Part shown: positions 8,358 through 17,077 of the stretch, one piece after another
How the letters are laid out: each line of letters starts with the position of its first letter
Numbering within the stretch: the stretch's first letter is position 1
Assembly (NCBI RefSeq): GCF_003464085.1
Contig: NZ_QSDR01000021.1
Span: forward strand, 18,625-82,624
DNA from: Clostridium sp. AM58-1XD
GTDB taxonomy: Bacteria > Bacillota > Clostridia > Lachnospirales > Lachnospiraceae
Direction of reading: 5' to 3'
Length of the DNA: 64,000 bases
Made by a program: the position numbers and the translations under genes
Notes under the pieces: model-generated
Databases searched by the model: none
What the model was told of the DNA's origin: nothing
What the model saw: only the letters and a program-made list of their open reading frames with translations

Positions 8358-8690
8358 CGGACGCTTCTGAACGCGGGACCAGGCCGTTTTCAGGACATTT
8401 TAAGGAGGATATCGGGCAGACATTTGAGATGTCTGTGCAATATCCTCCTTGCATTTTTTTGCGGGATAGTTTAAAGTATGTATCAGTGAAATAATGTTTG
8501 CAGTGGATAAAACGAGGAGACCCCGATTCGTAAACGAACCGGGGCAATTATGAAAAATCTATGTGCATTTTGACCATATAACCTGTTTGAAATTATTTGT
8601 TTCTATGCAAATAGTATAAAAAACAGATATGAATAAAATGTGAACGAACTGTAAATAGAATATGAAACATTTAACGGATGAGGAGGTAAC
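8358..8690. other. Intergenic region between glcK and the pyrophosphatase gene
   Basis: 333 bp without a gene. It contains the glcK terminator (8402-8460), a second isolated hairpin CCCCGATTCG/CGAACCGGGG (8521-8544) with no T-tract, and an AT-rich stretch before the ribosome binding site GAGGAGG of the gene at 8691. No clear promoter hexamers with good spacing were found. Confidence 0.6.
8402..8460 (+). terminator. Rho-independent terminator after glcK
   Basis: Outer arms AAGGAGGATAT (8402-8412) and ATATCCTCCTT with an inner CAGACAT/ATGTCTG stem, then GCATTTTTTT. It should end the yyaC-LysM-DUF5711-glcK cluster. Confidence 0.8.
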
Positions 8691-10352
8691 ATGGCAGAGA
8701 AAAGGCAAAGGAAAACAATTGTAATCGGACATAAGAATCCCGATACGGATTCAATTTGTTCTGCTATCTGTTATGCAGGTCTGAAACGGGCAGCGACCGG
8801 CGGACTGTACCAGCCTGGGAGAGCAGGGCAGGTGAATGAAGAAACAAAATTTGTATTGAATTATTTCGGTGCCAAAGAGCCTGTTCTGATCGAGAATGTG
8901 AAAACGCAGGTGAAGGATATCGAAATCAGGGAGACTGAAGGAGTAGCAAGGAATATTTCCCTCAAAAAAGCGTGGAATTACATGCAGAAAGCCGGAGTGG
9001 TGACACTTCCTGTAGTGACAGGAGACGGTATTCTGGAAGGATTGATTACGGTCGGTGATATCACAAGATCCTATATGAACGTCTATGACAGCAGTATCCT
9101 GTCAAAGGCGAACACCCAGTATTCGAATATTATTGAAACGTTGGAAGGACTGATGCTGATCGGAGATGAAAGGGAGTATTTCGACAGCGGAAAGGTCCTG
9201 ATCGCAGCTGCTAATCCGGATATGATGGAATATTATATCCAGCCTCACGACCTTGTAATTCTTGGAAACCGCTATGAATCTCAGCTGTGCGCCATCGAGA
9301 TGGAAGCAGCCTGTATTATCGTATGTGAAGGAGCAGCCGTTTCCATGACGATTAAAAAGCTGGCCCAGGAAAGAGGCTGCAAGGTTATGACAACCCCGTA
9401 CGACGCATATACGGCGGCCCGACTGATTAATCAGAGCATGCCTATCAGCTATTTTATGAAGACAGAAAATCTGATCACCTTTGAACGGGACGATTATATT
9501 GAAGATATCCGGGATGTGATGGCCAGCAAGCGCCACAGGGATTTTCCGATCCTGGATAAAGACGGGAAATATTATGGAATGATTTCCCGAAGGAATCTGC
9601 TCGGCGCCCGTGGAAAGCAGGTAATCCTGGTTGACCACAACGAGAAAAATCAGGCGGTAGAAGGGGTGGAGGGCGCTGAGATTATGGAGATCATTGATCA
9701 TCATAAGCTGGGAACCGTAGAAACGATCGCTCCTGTTTTCTTCCGCAACCAGCCTCTTGGATGTACGGCTACAATCGTATACCAGATGTACAGGGAAGCC
9801 GGAGTTGAAATCAAAAAAGAGACGGCAGGCCTTCTCTGCAGCGCAATCATTTCTGATACGCTTTTATTCCGTTCTCCGACCTGTACGCCGGTGGATAAAG
9901 CGGCTGCGATGGAGCTGGCCGGCATAGCAGAAATTGAGATTGAAAAATACGCCAGTGAGATGTTCGCCGCAGGAAGCAACCTGAAAGGCAAGACGGCGGA
10001 AGAAGTATTCTACCAGGATTATAAGCGTTTTGCCGCAGGCAAAACGGCTTTCGGCGTGGGGCAGATCAGCTCTGTCAATGCAGAGGAGCTGGAATCTCTG
10101 AAGGAAAAGCTGCTCCCCTATATCCAGGTAAAGCAGAAGGAACAGGAGATTGATATGCTGTTTTTCATGCTTACAAACATCCTGACGGAATCGACAGACC
10201 TGCTCTGTGCAGGACAGGGAGCGGAGCAGATGGTGGCGGCGGCTTTCCATATTGATTCCGATAAGAGAAAGGATCAGGAAGTTCATCTCGACAATGTGGT
10301 ATCCAGAAAGAAGCAGTTGATTCCCGTTATTATGATGGCTTTGCAGGGATAG
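8691..10352 (+). CDS. ppaC: Mn-dependent inorganic pyrophosphatase with CBS and DRTGG insert (family II)
   Basis: 553 residues. Family II (DHH/DHHA2) pyrophosphatases hydrolyse PPi to two phosphates in the cytosol with Mn2+ or Co2+. Seen here: GHKNPDTDS near residue 13 (HxDxD metal ligands), then an insert of about 240 residues with two CBS halves (VVTGDGILEGLITVGDITRS and FPILDKDGKYYGMISRRNLL) around a DRTGG-like stretch, then VDHNEKNQ and DHHKLGTVE carrying further metal ligands, and a DHHA2 domain ending near the C-terminus. CBS-PPases of Clostridia are inhibited by AMP or ADP and activated by diadenosine polyphosphates through this insert (family knowledge). The length fits the long CBS-DRTGG form. 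Start supported by GAGGAGG. Confidence 0.9.
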   Translation: MAEKRQRKTIVIGHKNPDTDSICSAICYAGLKRAATGGLYQPGRAGQVNEETKFVLNYFGAKEPVLIENVKTQVKDIEIRETEGVARNISLKKAWNYMQKAGVVTLPVVTGDGILEGLITVGDITRSYMNVYDSSILSKANTQYSNIIETLEGLMLIGDEREYFDSGKVLIAAANPDMMEYYIQPHDLVILGNRYESQLCAIEMEAACIIVCEGAAVSMTIKKLAQERGCKVMTTPYDAYTAARLINQSMPISYFMKTENLITFERDDYIEDIRDVMASKRHRDFPILDKDGKYYGMISRRNLLGARGKQVILVDHNEKNQAVEGVEGAEIMEIIDHHKLGTVETIAPVFFRNQPLGCTATIVYQMYREAGVEIKKETAGLLCSAIISDTLLFRSPTCTPVDKAAAMELAGIAEIEIEKYASEMFAAGSNLKGKTAEEVFYQDYKRFAAGKTAFGVGQISSVNAEELESLKEKLLPYIQVKQKEQEIDMLFFMLTNILTESTDLLCAGQGAEQMVAAAFHIDSDKRKDQEVHLDNVVSRKKQLIPVIMMALQG

Positions 10353-10436
10353 AGCGAATGCTTACGGATTGAAAATTTAAATTTACAATTTTTTTACGGA
10401 CAATACAATAATATTACATCTTCATAACTTCTGTTG

Positions 10437-10460
10437 ACCCTGGACTCGCTCCAGGGTTTA
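10437..10460 (+). terminator. Short hairpin terminator after ppaC
   Basis: ACCCTGGA (10437-10444) and TCCAGGGT (10450-10457) form a compact stem followed by TTTATCCTTT. It is of moderate strength. Confidence 0.55.
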
Positions 10461-10503
10461 TCCTTTGCTCATCAGCAGAAATTGCATGAGAAAGGATGAA
10501 GTT

Positions 10504-11934
10504 ATGAAGAAATTATCAAAAAAAGCGTTGATTCCCTTTGCGGCTATGGCGCTGACTGCAGGCACGGCGTTTACTGCTCTTGCAGCGACCGGCTGGCAGG
10601 AGGATAACGGCGAATGGGTTTACATGGGCTCTCATGGGGAGAAAGTGACGGACCAGCTGAAAAAATCGGGAAATTACTGGTATTATCTGGGAGACGACGG
10701 ATATATGGCGAGAGATGAAGTCGTTGAGTATAATGAAAACTACTACTACTTTAACGGCGACGGCGTTATGAGTACCGCCCAATGGAGAGAGGTCGATAAC
10801 GAAGACGGAGGCGGGGATGAGCCGGACGTTTGGTGGTATTACTTTCAGGGAAACGGAAAGGCTGTGAAAAAGTCGGACGATTCCAGCCGTGTGAAGTTCA
10901 CGACTCTCCCTACGGCATCCGGTTCTGCAAAATTTACGTTTGATGAAGAAGGCCATATGCTTTATGGCTGGATCAGCGAGGACGGAGAAATGCTGACAGA
11001 TGATGACGCGTGGAAAGAAGGCGTATATTACTGTCAGGAAAATGGAAACGGCCGCATGACGACAGGGTGGAAGTATCTGGAGACAGAGGATGATGAAGAA
11101 AACCCTGATAAAGAAGGCGACGGAGACTGGTTTTACTTTAACACCTCCGGCAAAAAGGTTAAGGACGCCAAGAGTAAAACAATAAATGGAAGAAAGTACA
11201 GATTTGACGAAAACGGAGCCGCTGTATTTGCATGGTACAATAGGCTGGCAACTCCGGGAGAAGCGACTTCATCGGAAAATAAATATTACAGCCGGGAAGA
11301 ACAGCGCTGGCTTTCTACCGGATGGTTCAGAACCGTTCCGGGAGAAGACGTGGACAAAGAAGCTTACGATGATGATGAGGAATACTGGTTCTATGCAAAA
11401 TCGGATGGTGAGCTGGTTACGGCCCAGATTAAGTCCATCAGCGGGCATAAATACGGCTTTGATGTAAATGGAGAGATGCTGTCTGGACTTTATAAAATTG
11501 TCTTTGATGAAAAAGGCAGTGAGATTATTTTCGCTGAAGAGATCGAGACCTTTGACGATCTTCCGGACGGGGATGACGAAGATACGGAAGTCTACTATTT
11601 TGGCACATCTCCGAAAGAGGGAGTCATGAAGACAGGAACATGTTCCATTGAATTAGACGGAGAAAAATATAATTTTAATTTCAAAAAATCGGGTAGCCGT
11701 AAGGGCGCGGGGATTAACGGAATTGATAAGGATTCCATTTATATACAGGGAAGAAGGCTGGAAGCAGAAGAAGGAACGAAATATGAGGCGGTTGAATACC
11801 AGGGAAAGAATTATCTGATTAATACCTCCGGAAAGATCATTAAAAACAAGAAAAATGTAAAAGATGCAGATGACGTCTATTACAGTACGGATAAAAGCGG
11901 CGTTATCATCTATCAGGATGAGGAAAAACAGTAA
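10504..11934 (+). CDS. Secreted cell-wall-binding repeat protein
   Basis: 476 residues beginning with a signal peptide (MKKLSKKALIPFAAMALTAG, cleavage likely after TALA). The rest is made of choline-binding-type cell-wall repeats: each unit has a WYYF/YYYFN-like aromatic core, a G-x-M/K turn and a Gly-aromatic next to KVKDA or TGW-like residues, for example NYWYYLGDDGYM, WFYFNTSGKKVKDA and KYRFDENGAAVFAWYN. The protein is strongly acidic with many DD/ED pairs in the loops. No catalytic domain is seen, so it is a surface repeat protein of unknown job. The start at 10504 (AAAGGA seven nt upstream) gives a proper signal peptide; the longer reading from a TTG at 10465 does not. Confidence 0.8.
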   Translation: MKKLSKKALIPFAAMALTAGTAFTALAATGWQEDNGEWVYMGSHGEKVTDQLKKSGNYWYYLGDDGYMARDEVVEYNENYYYFNGDGVMSTAQWREVDNEDGGGDEPDVWWYYFQGNGKAVKKSDDSSRVKFTTLPTASGSAKFTFDEEGHMLYGWISEDGEMLTDDDAWKEGVYYCQENGNGRMTTGWKYLETEDDEENPDKEGDGDWFYFNTSGKKVKDAKSKTINGRKYRFDENGAAVFAWYNRLATPGEATSSENKYYSREEQRWLSTGWFRTVPGEDVDKEAYDDDEEYWFYAKSDGELVTAQIKSISGHKYGFDVNGEMLSGLYKIVFDEKGSEIIFAEEIETFDDLPDGDDEDTEVYYFGTSPKEGVMKTGTCSIELDGEKYNFNFKKSGSRKGAGINGIDKDSIYIQGRRLEAEEGTKYEAVEYQGKNYLINTSGKIIKNKKNVKDADDVYYSTDKSGVIIYQDEEKQ

Positions 11935-11954
11935 ATCGCACGCCGGGGAAGAAA

Positions 11955-12006
11955 AGAGGCTGAAGGTGCTGCCAAAGAAAAAGGCGGTGCGTTCCGTCTC
12001 TTTTTT
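11955..12006 (+). terminator. Imperfect terminator after the repeat protein
   Basis: Arms 11955-11973 and 11983-12001 pair with several G-U wobbles and two mismatches around an A-rich loop, followed by a T run at 12001-12006. Confidence 0.5.
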
Positions 12007-12090
12007 GCTGTCCCTTTTTCAGATTGAGGGTATACAACATCTTTATTTTTTGATATCATACAGTGTAAGTCAAAGTTAGAGGGAGGCTGT

Positions 12091-12735
12091 ATGGATAATA
12101 GAAACAAGAGTAAAAACGACATAACAATGCAGAAGGTCTTGTGGAAACCAGGAAATATGGTCTATCCTGTGCCGGCAGTAATGGTGAGCGTAGCCGACAG
12201 GGAAGGAAATAAAAATATTCTGACAGTTGCCTGGACGGGGACTGTCTGTTCTGACCCGCCTATGGCATATATTTCTGTCAGACCGGAGCGGTATTCTTAC
12301 CATATGATCCGTGAAACGAAGGAATTTGTAATCAATCTGACGACTAAGGATTTGGCGGCGGCTACGGATTACTGCGGAGTCCGTTCCGGACGAGATGTGG
12401 ACAAATGGAAGGAAATGAAGCTGACGCCGGGGAAAGCAAAGAAGATTTCCGCGCCGATTATTGAAGAATGCCCCGTGAATATTGAATGCAAGGTTACGGA
12501 AGTCAAGGAACTTGGTTCTCATCATATGTTCCTGGCAAAAGTCGTTGCAGTGACGGTTGACAGCCGGTATTTGGACGGGAAAGGCAGATTTGATTTGAAA
12601 AAGGCCGGACTAATGGCGTATTCCCACGGAGAGTACACAGAATTAGGAAAAACCCTGGGAACCTTTGGATTTTCAGTGAAGAAGGGCAGCAGTAAGAGGA
12701 CGGAGACTAAGAGAAACTATACGAAGAAGAGATAA
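12091..12735 (+). CDS. Flavin reductase-like FMN-binding protein
   Basis: 214 residues of the flavin-reductase-like/flavoredoxin family, cytosolic, binding FMN on a split-barrel fold. Visible features: PVPAVMVSVADREGNKNILTV near the N-terminus, the FMN-contact region SDPPMAYISVRPERYSY, EFVINLTT, and CPVNIECKVTEV in the C-terminal half. Family members either supply reduced flavin or act as small electron carriers in anaerobes; the partner is not evident from the neighbours. Start supported by GAGGGAGG. A short basic C-terminal tail (KKGSSKRTETKRNYTKKR) is additional to the fold. Confidence 0.8.
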   Translation: MDNRNKSKNDITMQKVLWKPGNMVYPVPAVMVSVADREGNKNILTVAWTGTVCSDPPMAYISVRPERYSYHMIRETKEFVINLTTKDLAAATDYCGVRSGRDVDKWKEMKLTPGKAKKISAPIIEECPVNIECKVTEVKELGSHHMFLAKVVAVTVDSRYLDGKGRFDLKKAGLMAYSHGEYTELGKTLGTFGFSVKKGSSKRTETKRNYTKKR

Positions 12736-12769
12736 TATATAATAAAATAATATGTGGCGGAGACGTAAG

Positions 12770-13305
12770 ATGAAGAAAAATAATATTACATTAATCGGAA
12801 TGCCGGCATCCGGAAAGAGCACGGTTGGAGTTCTTCTTGCAAAAAGACTGGGATATTCTTTTGTAGACGTGGATATCGTCATCAGGAACAGGAGAAAAAG
12901 CTTTTAAAAGAGCTGATTGATGAAAACGGAATTGAAGGATTCTGGAAGATCGAGGAAAGGGCGAATGCAGGTCTTCAGGTAGAACACTCTGTAATCGCGC
13001 CGGGAGGAAGCGTCATATACGGCCCCAAGGCTATGGAACATTTAAAAGAGATCGGTGTTGTCGTATACCTGAAGCTGGACTGTGATGAAATAGAGATGAG
13101 GATCGGCGATGCAGTGAACAGGGGGGTGACGCTGAAAGAAGGATGGACAATCCGTGATCTTTATAATGAAAGAGTGCCGTATTATGAAAAATATGCGGAT
13201 ATTACCATAGATGAAGCAGGCATGACGCCGGGAGAGACGGTTGACGAACTGTGCGTGATATTGAAGGAACAGTTTGAGATATGGGGTGAATACGAAGTCT
13301 TGTAA
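12770..13305 (+). CDS. Shikimate-kinase-like P-loop kinase (frame broken near 12880)
   Basis: The first 37 codons encode [20 protein letters not shown], a Walker A typical of shikimate kinases, then VDVDIVI. After position about 12880 the reading continues in the -1 frame as [16 protein letters not shown] and onward through the C-terminus ending at 13305. Adding one C at GTCATC/CAGG restores 178 residues, a normal shikimate-kinase size. The usual shikimate-binding motifs are only partly recognisable, and this subgroup often stands outside aro operons, so the substrate may not be shikimate. Start 12770 follows GGCGGAGACG. The next gene begins 46 bp downstream. Confidence 0.7.
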
Positions 13306-13351
13306 GAGAGACGGGGGGAGAAAAAGTAGAATACAAAGGAGACAACAGGAA

Positions 13352-14749
13352 ATGAACAGGAAAAAAACATATGTGACCCCTTATGACTTTGAGGGCAGAA
13401 TACCTATGGCACAGGCGGTTCCCCTCGGACTTCAGCACGTACTCGCTATGTTTGTAGGAAATCTCACCCCGCTTTTAATTATCACAGGAGCGTGCGGTAT
13501 TACAGGAGGCAGCGATCTGGCGGACCTGCAGGTGGCGCTGCTTCAGAATGCCATGTGGATCGCAGGCGCGGTTACGTTGATACAGCTTTTCGGAATCGGC
13601 CCTATGGGCGGAAAAGTACCGATTATCATGGGAACGAGTTCCGGCTTTATCGGCGTTTTCAGCAGCGTGGCCAGCGCTATGGGAGGCGGTGTCATGGCTT
13701 ATGGAGCGATGATGGGCGCTTCGATTCTGGGAGGTATATTTGAAGGAGTTCTGGGTATATTTTTAAAGCCTCTGCGCCGTTTTTTCCCGGCTGTTGTGAC
13801 GGGAACGGTAGTGTTGTCCATTGGTTTGTCCCTGATCGGCGTTGGCATCAATTCCTTCGGAGGAGGAAGCGGCGCTGCTGATTTTGGATCAATGGAGAAT
13901 CTGTTGCTGGGCTGTCTCGTGCTGGTCGTTATTATCGCATTGAAGCATGGAACAAAAGGCATAACCAGCTATTCTTCTATTTTGATTGGAATTATTGTAG
14001 GATACATTGCGGCGGCAGTGATGGCGGCTGTTCTGCCGACCACAGGCATAACGGCAGAAGGTGTGGAATATACAAAAGCATGGGTGCTGAATTGGGACAA
14101 GGTGGCTAAGGCCGACTGGTTTGCGATTCCTAAGATTGTTCCCGTCCCGATTGTTTTTGATCTGAGAGCGATCATTCCCGTAATGATCATGTTTGTTGTT
14201 ACGGCTGTCGAAACGGTCGGCGATATATCGGGTGTGACAGAAGGCGGTATGGGAAGAGAAGCTACCGACACGGAACTTTCCGGAGGCGTGATATGCGATG
14301 GACTTGGCTCTTCGATCGCGGCAGTCTTCGGCGTTCTTCCGAATACTTCATTCAGTCAGAATGTAGGGCTTGTAACGATGACAAAAGTAGTCAACCGTAC
14401 GGCTCTGGCGGCAGGGGCAGTGTTCCTGATCTTCTGCGGACTGTTTCCCAAATTGGCGGCTGTCGTTTCCATCATGCCCCAGAGCGTGCTGGGCGGAGCA
14501 GCTGTTATGATGTTCTCTTCTATCGTGGTGAGCGGGATTCAGCTTATCACGAAGAATCCTGTTACAGCCAGGAGCATTACCATCATTTCAGTTGCCCTTG
14601 GCCTGGGATACGGAATCGGCGCCAACAGCGGAGTTCTGGTTCACCTTCCACAGCCGGTCCAGCTGATTTTCGGCGGTTCCGGAATTGTGCCGGCAGCGCT
14701 CGTTGCCATTATTCTAAACCTCCTTCTTCCGAAAGAGGAGAATGAATAA
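13352..14749 (+). CDS. NCS2-family uracil/xanthine (purine) permease
   Basis: 465-residue membrane symporter. Hydrophobic helices run through the whole protein. Family marks include GLQHVLAMFVGNLTPLLII at the N-terminus, the glutamate-bearing helix VTAVETVGDISGVTEGG and the NTSFSQNVGLVTMTKVVNR region that resembles the xanthine/uric acid branch (PbuX/XanQ-like) of NCS2. It imports a purine or uracil with protons. The start at 13352 has AAAGGAGA nine nt upstream; the extended reading from 13274 overlaps the preceding gene and adds a basic non-membrane tail, so it is rejected. It is followed 16 bp later by a DUF3783 gene, likely in the same transcript. Confidence 0.85.
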   Translation: MNRKKTYVTPYDFEGRIPMAQAVPLGLQHVLAMFVGNLTPLLIITGACGITGGSDLADLQVALLQNAMWIAGAVTLIQLFGIGPMGGKVPIIMGTSSGFIGVFSSVASAMGGGVMAYGAMMGASILGGIFEGVLGIFLKPLRRFFPAVVTGTVVLSIGLSLIGVGINSFGGGSGAADFGSMENLLLGCLVLVVIIALKHGTKGITSYSSILIGIIVGYIAAAVMAAVLPTTGITAEGVEYTKAWVLNWDKVAKADWFAIPKIVPVPIVFDLRAIIPVMIMFVVTAVETVGDISGVTEGGMGREATDTELSGGVICDGLGSSIAAVFGVLPNTSFSQNVGLVTMTKVVNRTALAAGAVFLIFCGLFPKLAAVVSIMPQSVLGGAAVMMFSSIVVSGIQLITKNPVTARSITIISVALGLGYGIGANSGVLVHLPQPVQLIFGGSGIVPAALVAIILNLLLPKEENE

Positions 14750-14765
14750 ATCAAGGAGGAATAAC

Positions 14766-15158
14766 ATGAAAGCAAGAGAAACGGTTCTTTACTATGCTCC
14801 GGAAAAGACGGAGAGGACTGCAAGATTAAAAGGAGTTTTTGTAAGGCTGGGACTGAGAATTAAAAATATAAGCCAGGATGAAACAGGTGAAACCGTAGGG
14901 TATCTGGCTGGTCTGTCCGGATACGGTCCGGCAGAAAATACAGGAGACCTTTTGCCGATACCGGAAGAGATGATGGTCATGAAGGATTTTACCAGCAGCA
15001 GGATCGACGAGCTTCTCCTGGCCGTAAGGAAAGCCGGCCTGTCTAAAATTGAACTGAAAGCCGTCCTGACCGAGAGCAATGCAGGCTGGACTTTCTACCA
15101 TCTTTATGAAGAGATTAAAGAAGAGCATGAAAAGATGACCGGAAAGGGGAATGCATAA
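14766..15158 (+). CDS. DUF3783 domain protein
   Basis: 130-residue small soluble protein. It has two compact halves, VLYYAPEKTERTARLKGVFV and PEEMMVMKDFTSSRIDELLL, characteristic of DUF3783, and a helical acidic/basic C-terminus (LYEEIKEEHEKMTGKGNA). Function unknown. AAGGAGG lies six nt upstream of the ATG. It follows the purine permease closely, but no functional link is documented to my knowledge. Confidence 0.7.
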   Translation: MKARETVLYYAPEKTERTARLKGVFVRLGLRIKNISQDETGETVGYLAGLSGYGPAENTGDLLPIPEEMMVMKDFTSSRIDELLLAVRKAGLSKIELKAVLTESNAGWTFYHLYEEIKEEHEKMTGKGNA

Positions 15159-15277
15159 TCCCGCAGGCCGGCTGTCAAACAGAATATGAATGTTTTAAGA
15201 AGAGTGTTGCAACAGGAAAGTCAGATATACTTCCGATATCAGAGTGGATTACAGACAGAAGTCAGACCATTCACGGA

Positions 15278-15317
15278 TATCGAGAGGAATGATTTTCCTC
15301 GGCGATACTCTTTTTTT
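15278..15317 (+). terminator. Rho-independent terminator
   Basis: TATCGAGAGGAA pairs with TTCCTCGGCGATA around a short loop, followed by a T run at 15309-15317. It closes the NCS2 permease-DUF3783 unit. Confidence 0.7.
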
Positions 15318-15525
15318 GCTTTTCTGGAAAGCTCTTTTCTGTCAGGCTTTTGCTCAACACATGTCCATACAAATACAAATATTGCGTACAGATGTATGGA
15401 AAACATCTGAGCTTAACTTAAAAAACAGGAATTTAGGGTACAAGTTAAAGGATAAAAAAAGAAACGGAATATCTGCGTTTGTATAAATTGCATAAAAATA
15501 GTGTGCTAAATGCAACTAAAAACTA

Positions 15526-15600
15526 AATAGGTACGTACATATTTTCCAAAGCCAAAAAATGTACGCAAGAGTTGTTGACACTACAAACGGACAAGTTGTA
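15526..15600. promoter_or_regulatory. Putative AraR operator cluster
   Basis: GGTACGTACAT (15530-15540), ATGTACGCAA (15559-15568) and GGACAAGTTGTA (15589-15600) resemble half or whole forms of the Bacillus AraR site ATTTGTACGTACAAAT (family knowledge). One more half site, GTACAAGTT, is at 15437-15445. They flank and overlap the promoter at 15575-15604. Confidence 0.45.
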
Positions 15601-15604
15601 TATT
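15575..15604 (+). promoter_or_regulatory. Sigma-A promoter of the ChvE-type importer operon
   Basis: TTGACA (15575-15580), an 18-nt spacer and TATATT (15599-15604). The spacer contains ACAAGTTGTA, shared with the araR2 operator, so a bound repressor would block polymerase. Confidence 0.65.
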
Positions 15605-15732
15605 TTAAACATGAGATATGCAAAAACAAATAGAAATAAATAAGAAATGACGAATCCTGTCGATGATTTCCAGTTGGGCATCATCAAAAATGCAAATTTA
15701 CATATTGTACAAATTGCGGAAAATGTGAAAAA

Positions 15733-15754
15733 TTGTACTTAAAAATAAGTACAA
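15733..15754. promoter_or_regulatory. Inverted repeat in the importer leader
   Basis: TTGTACTTA (15733-15741) and TAAGTACAA (15746-15754) are perfect 9-bp arms with a 4-nt loop, about 10 bp before AAAGGAGG. It could be a downstream AraR-type operator or an mRNA stem near the ribosome binding site. Confidence 0.45.
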
Positions 15755-15780
15755 ATAAAATAAAAGGAGGATTTATTAAT

Positions 15781-16965
15781 ATGAAAAAAGGATTGAGCTT
15801 ACTGCTCGCAATGGCAATGGCAGTATCCATGACTGCATGTGGAGGTTCCAGCACTGCAAGCAATACGGAAGCAGCAAAGACAGACGCTGCTAAAACAGAG
15901 GCAGCAAAGGACGGAGCTACAGAAGCGGCAGAGGCAGCAGCTGAAGCAGCAGGCGAAACAACAGGGGAAGGCAAGACGGTTGGCGTTGCAATGCCTACAC
16001 AGTCAGCAGAACGCTGGATTAACGACGGCAATAACATGAAGAAGCTCCTGGAGGACAAAGGATATAAGGTTGAACTTCAGTATGCAGAAGATGATGTTCA
16101 GATGCAGGTATCTCAGATTGAAAACCTGATCGCAAGTGGTGTTGACTGTCTGGTAGTAGCAGCAATCGACTCAGGAGCACTTGTAAACGTGCTTGCTTCC
16201 GCAAAAGAGAAGAACATTCCGGTTATCGCATACGACAGACTTCTTATGGATACAGACGCTGTTTCTTATTATGCAACCTTTGACAACAAAGGCGTAGGCA
16301 CTACGATCGCAAAGTATATTGAAGAAAAGAAAGATTTAAAGAATGCAAAGGCTGAAGGAAAATCCTATACAATTGAGTTCTTCATGGGATCTCCTGACGA
16401 CAACAACGCTTTATTCTTATACAACGGCATTATGGAAGTTCTTCAGCCATATCTGGATGACGGAACACTCGTATGTAAGACAGGAAGAACATCCTTCGAA
16501 GATACATGTATTTTAAGATGGTCTCAGGAAACGGCTCAGCAGTGGTGTGAGAACTATCTGTCAGGATTCTATGCAGATGACAAGCTTGATATCGCATGCA
16601 GCGCATACGACGGTTTCGCATACGGCATTAAGGCAGCATTAGAGGGCGCAGGCTACAAGGTTGGCGAAGACTGGCCTCTGATTTCCGGTCAGGATGCAGA
16701 CGCTATGGCAGTTAAAAACATCATTGCAGGTTCTCAGACAATGACAATCTACAAAGACACAAGACTTCTTGCAGACAAGTGTGCAACCATGGTTGACGCA
16801 GTGCTGATGGGAACAGAACCGGAAATCAACGATACAGAACAGTACAACAATGGCAAGCTGGTTGTTCCTACATATCTGTGCACACCAATTGCAGTTGATA
16901 AAGACAACTACCAGAAAGAAATTGTTGACAGCGGATACTATACACCAGAAGAAATCGGCCAGTAA
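15781..16965 (+). CDS. ChvE-type multiple sugar ABC transporter substrate-binding lipoprotein
   Basis: 394 residues. A lipoprotein signal (MKKGLSLLLAMAMAVSMTAC) with lipobox Cys20 is followed by an Ala/Glu/Thr/Lys-rich linker and a periplasmic-binding-protein type 1 sugar domain: VGVAMPTQSAERWINDGNNM, IENLIASGVDCLVVAAIDSG and IPVIAYDRLL. These resemble ChvE/XylF proteins that bind arabinose, xylose or related aldoses outside the membrane. The protein hands sugar to the ATPase (17078) and permease (18633) downstream. Start 15781 is chosen because the signal peptide begins there, after AAAGGAGG. Arabinose as ligand is inferred from the neighbouring araR and ara genes. Confidence 0.85.
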   Translation: MKKGLSLLLAMAMAVSMTACGGSSTASNTEAAKTDAAKTEAAKDGATEAAEAAAEAAGETTGEGKTVGVAMPTQSAERWINDGNNMKKLLEDKGYKVELQYAEDDVQMQVSQIENLIASGVDCLVVAAIDSGALVNVLASAKEKNIPVIAYDRLLMDTDAVSYYATFDNKGVGTTIAKYIEEKKDLKNAKAEGKSYTIEFFMGSPDDNNALFLYNGIMEVLQPYLDDGTLVCKTGRTSFEDTCILRWSQETAQQWCENYLSGFYADDKLDIACSAYDGFAYGIKAALEGAGYKVGEDWPLISGQDADAMAVKNIIAGSQTMTIYKDTRLLADKCATMVDAVLMGTEPEINDTEQYNNGKLVVPTYLCTPIAVDKDNYQKEIVDSGYYTPEEIGQ

Positions 16966-16983
16966 AGGTATTTCATTAAAGTT

Positions 16984-17015
16984 CGGGCAGCGGCAAACGG
17001 CCGCCGCCCGATTTT
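16984..17015 (+). terminator. Attenuating hairpin between binding-protein and ATPase genes
   Basis: CGGGCAGCGGC (16984-16994) pairs with GCCGCCGCCCG (17000-17010) with one mismatch, followed by only four T. It probably allows partial read-through, keeping the binding protein in excess over the ATPase, as is common in ABC operons (inference). Confidence 0.55.
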
Positions 17016-17077
17016 AGGATAAGACGGCTCAGATAAGAATCTGGGTAAGGATTCACAGGAAAGAGGGGCTTAAAAGA

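Larger units (their letters stand above)
15159..15780. other. Long intergenic control region of the arabinose ABC importer
   Basis: 622 bp without a convincing gene. It contains a terminator (15278-15317), several GTACAAGTT- or GTACGTAC-like half sites (about 15437, 15530, 15559, 15589), a TTGACA/TATATT promoter (15575-15604), and a TTGTACTTA/TAAGTACAA inverted repeat just before the ribosome binding site. Short open frames at 15186-15486 lack ribosome binding sites. Confidence 0.65.

Noticed and set aside
8521..8544. Hairpin CCCCGATTCG/CGAACCGGGG as a second terminator
   Set aside because: A good stem, but no T-tract on either strand; its function is unclear, so it is only mentioned in the intergenic note.
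15186..15486. Small open frames in the importer control region
   Set aside because: No ribosome binding sites, no recognisable protein family, and they overlap a terminator and operator-like motifs.
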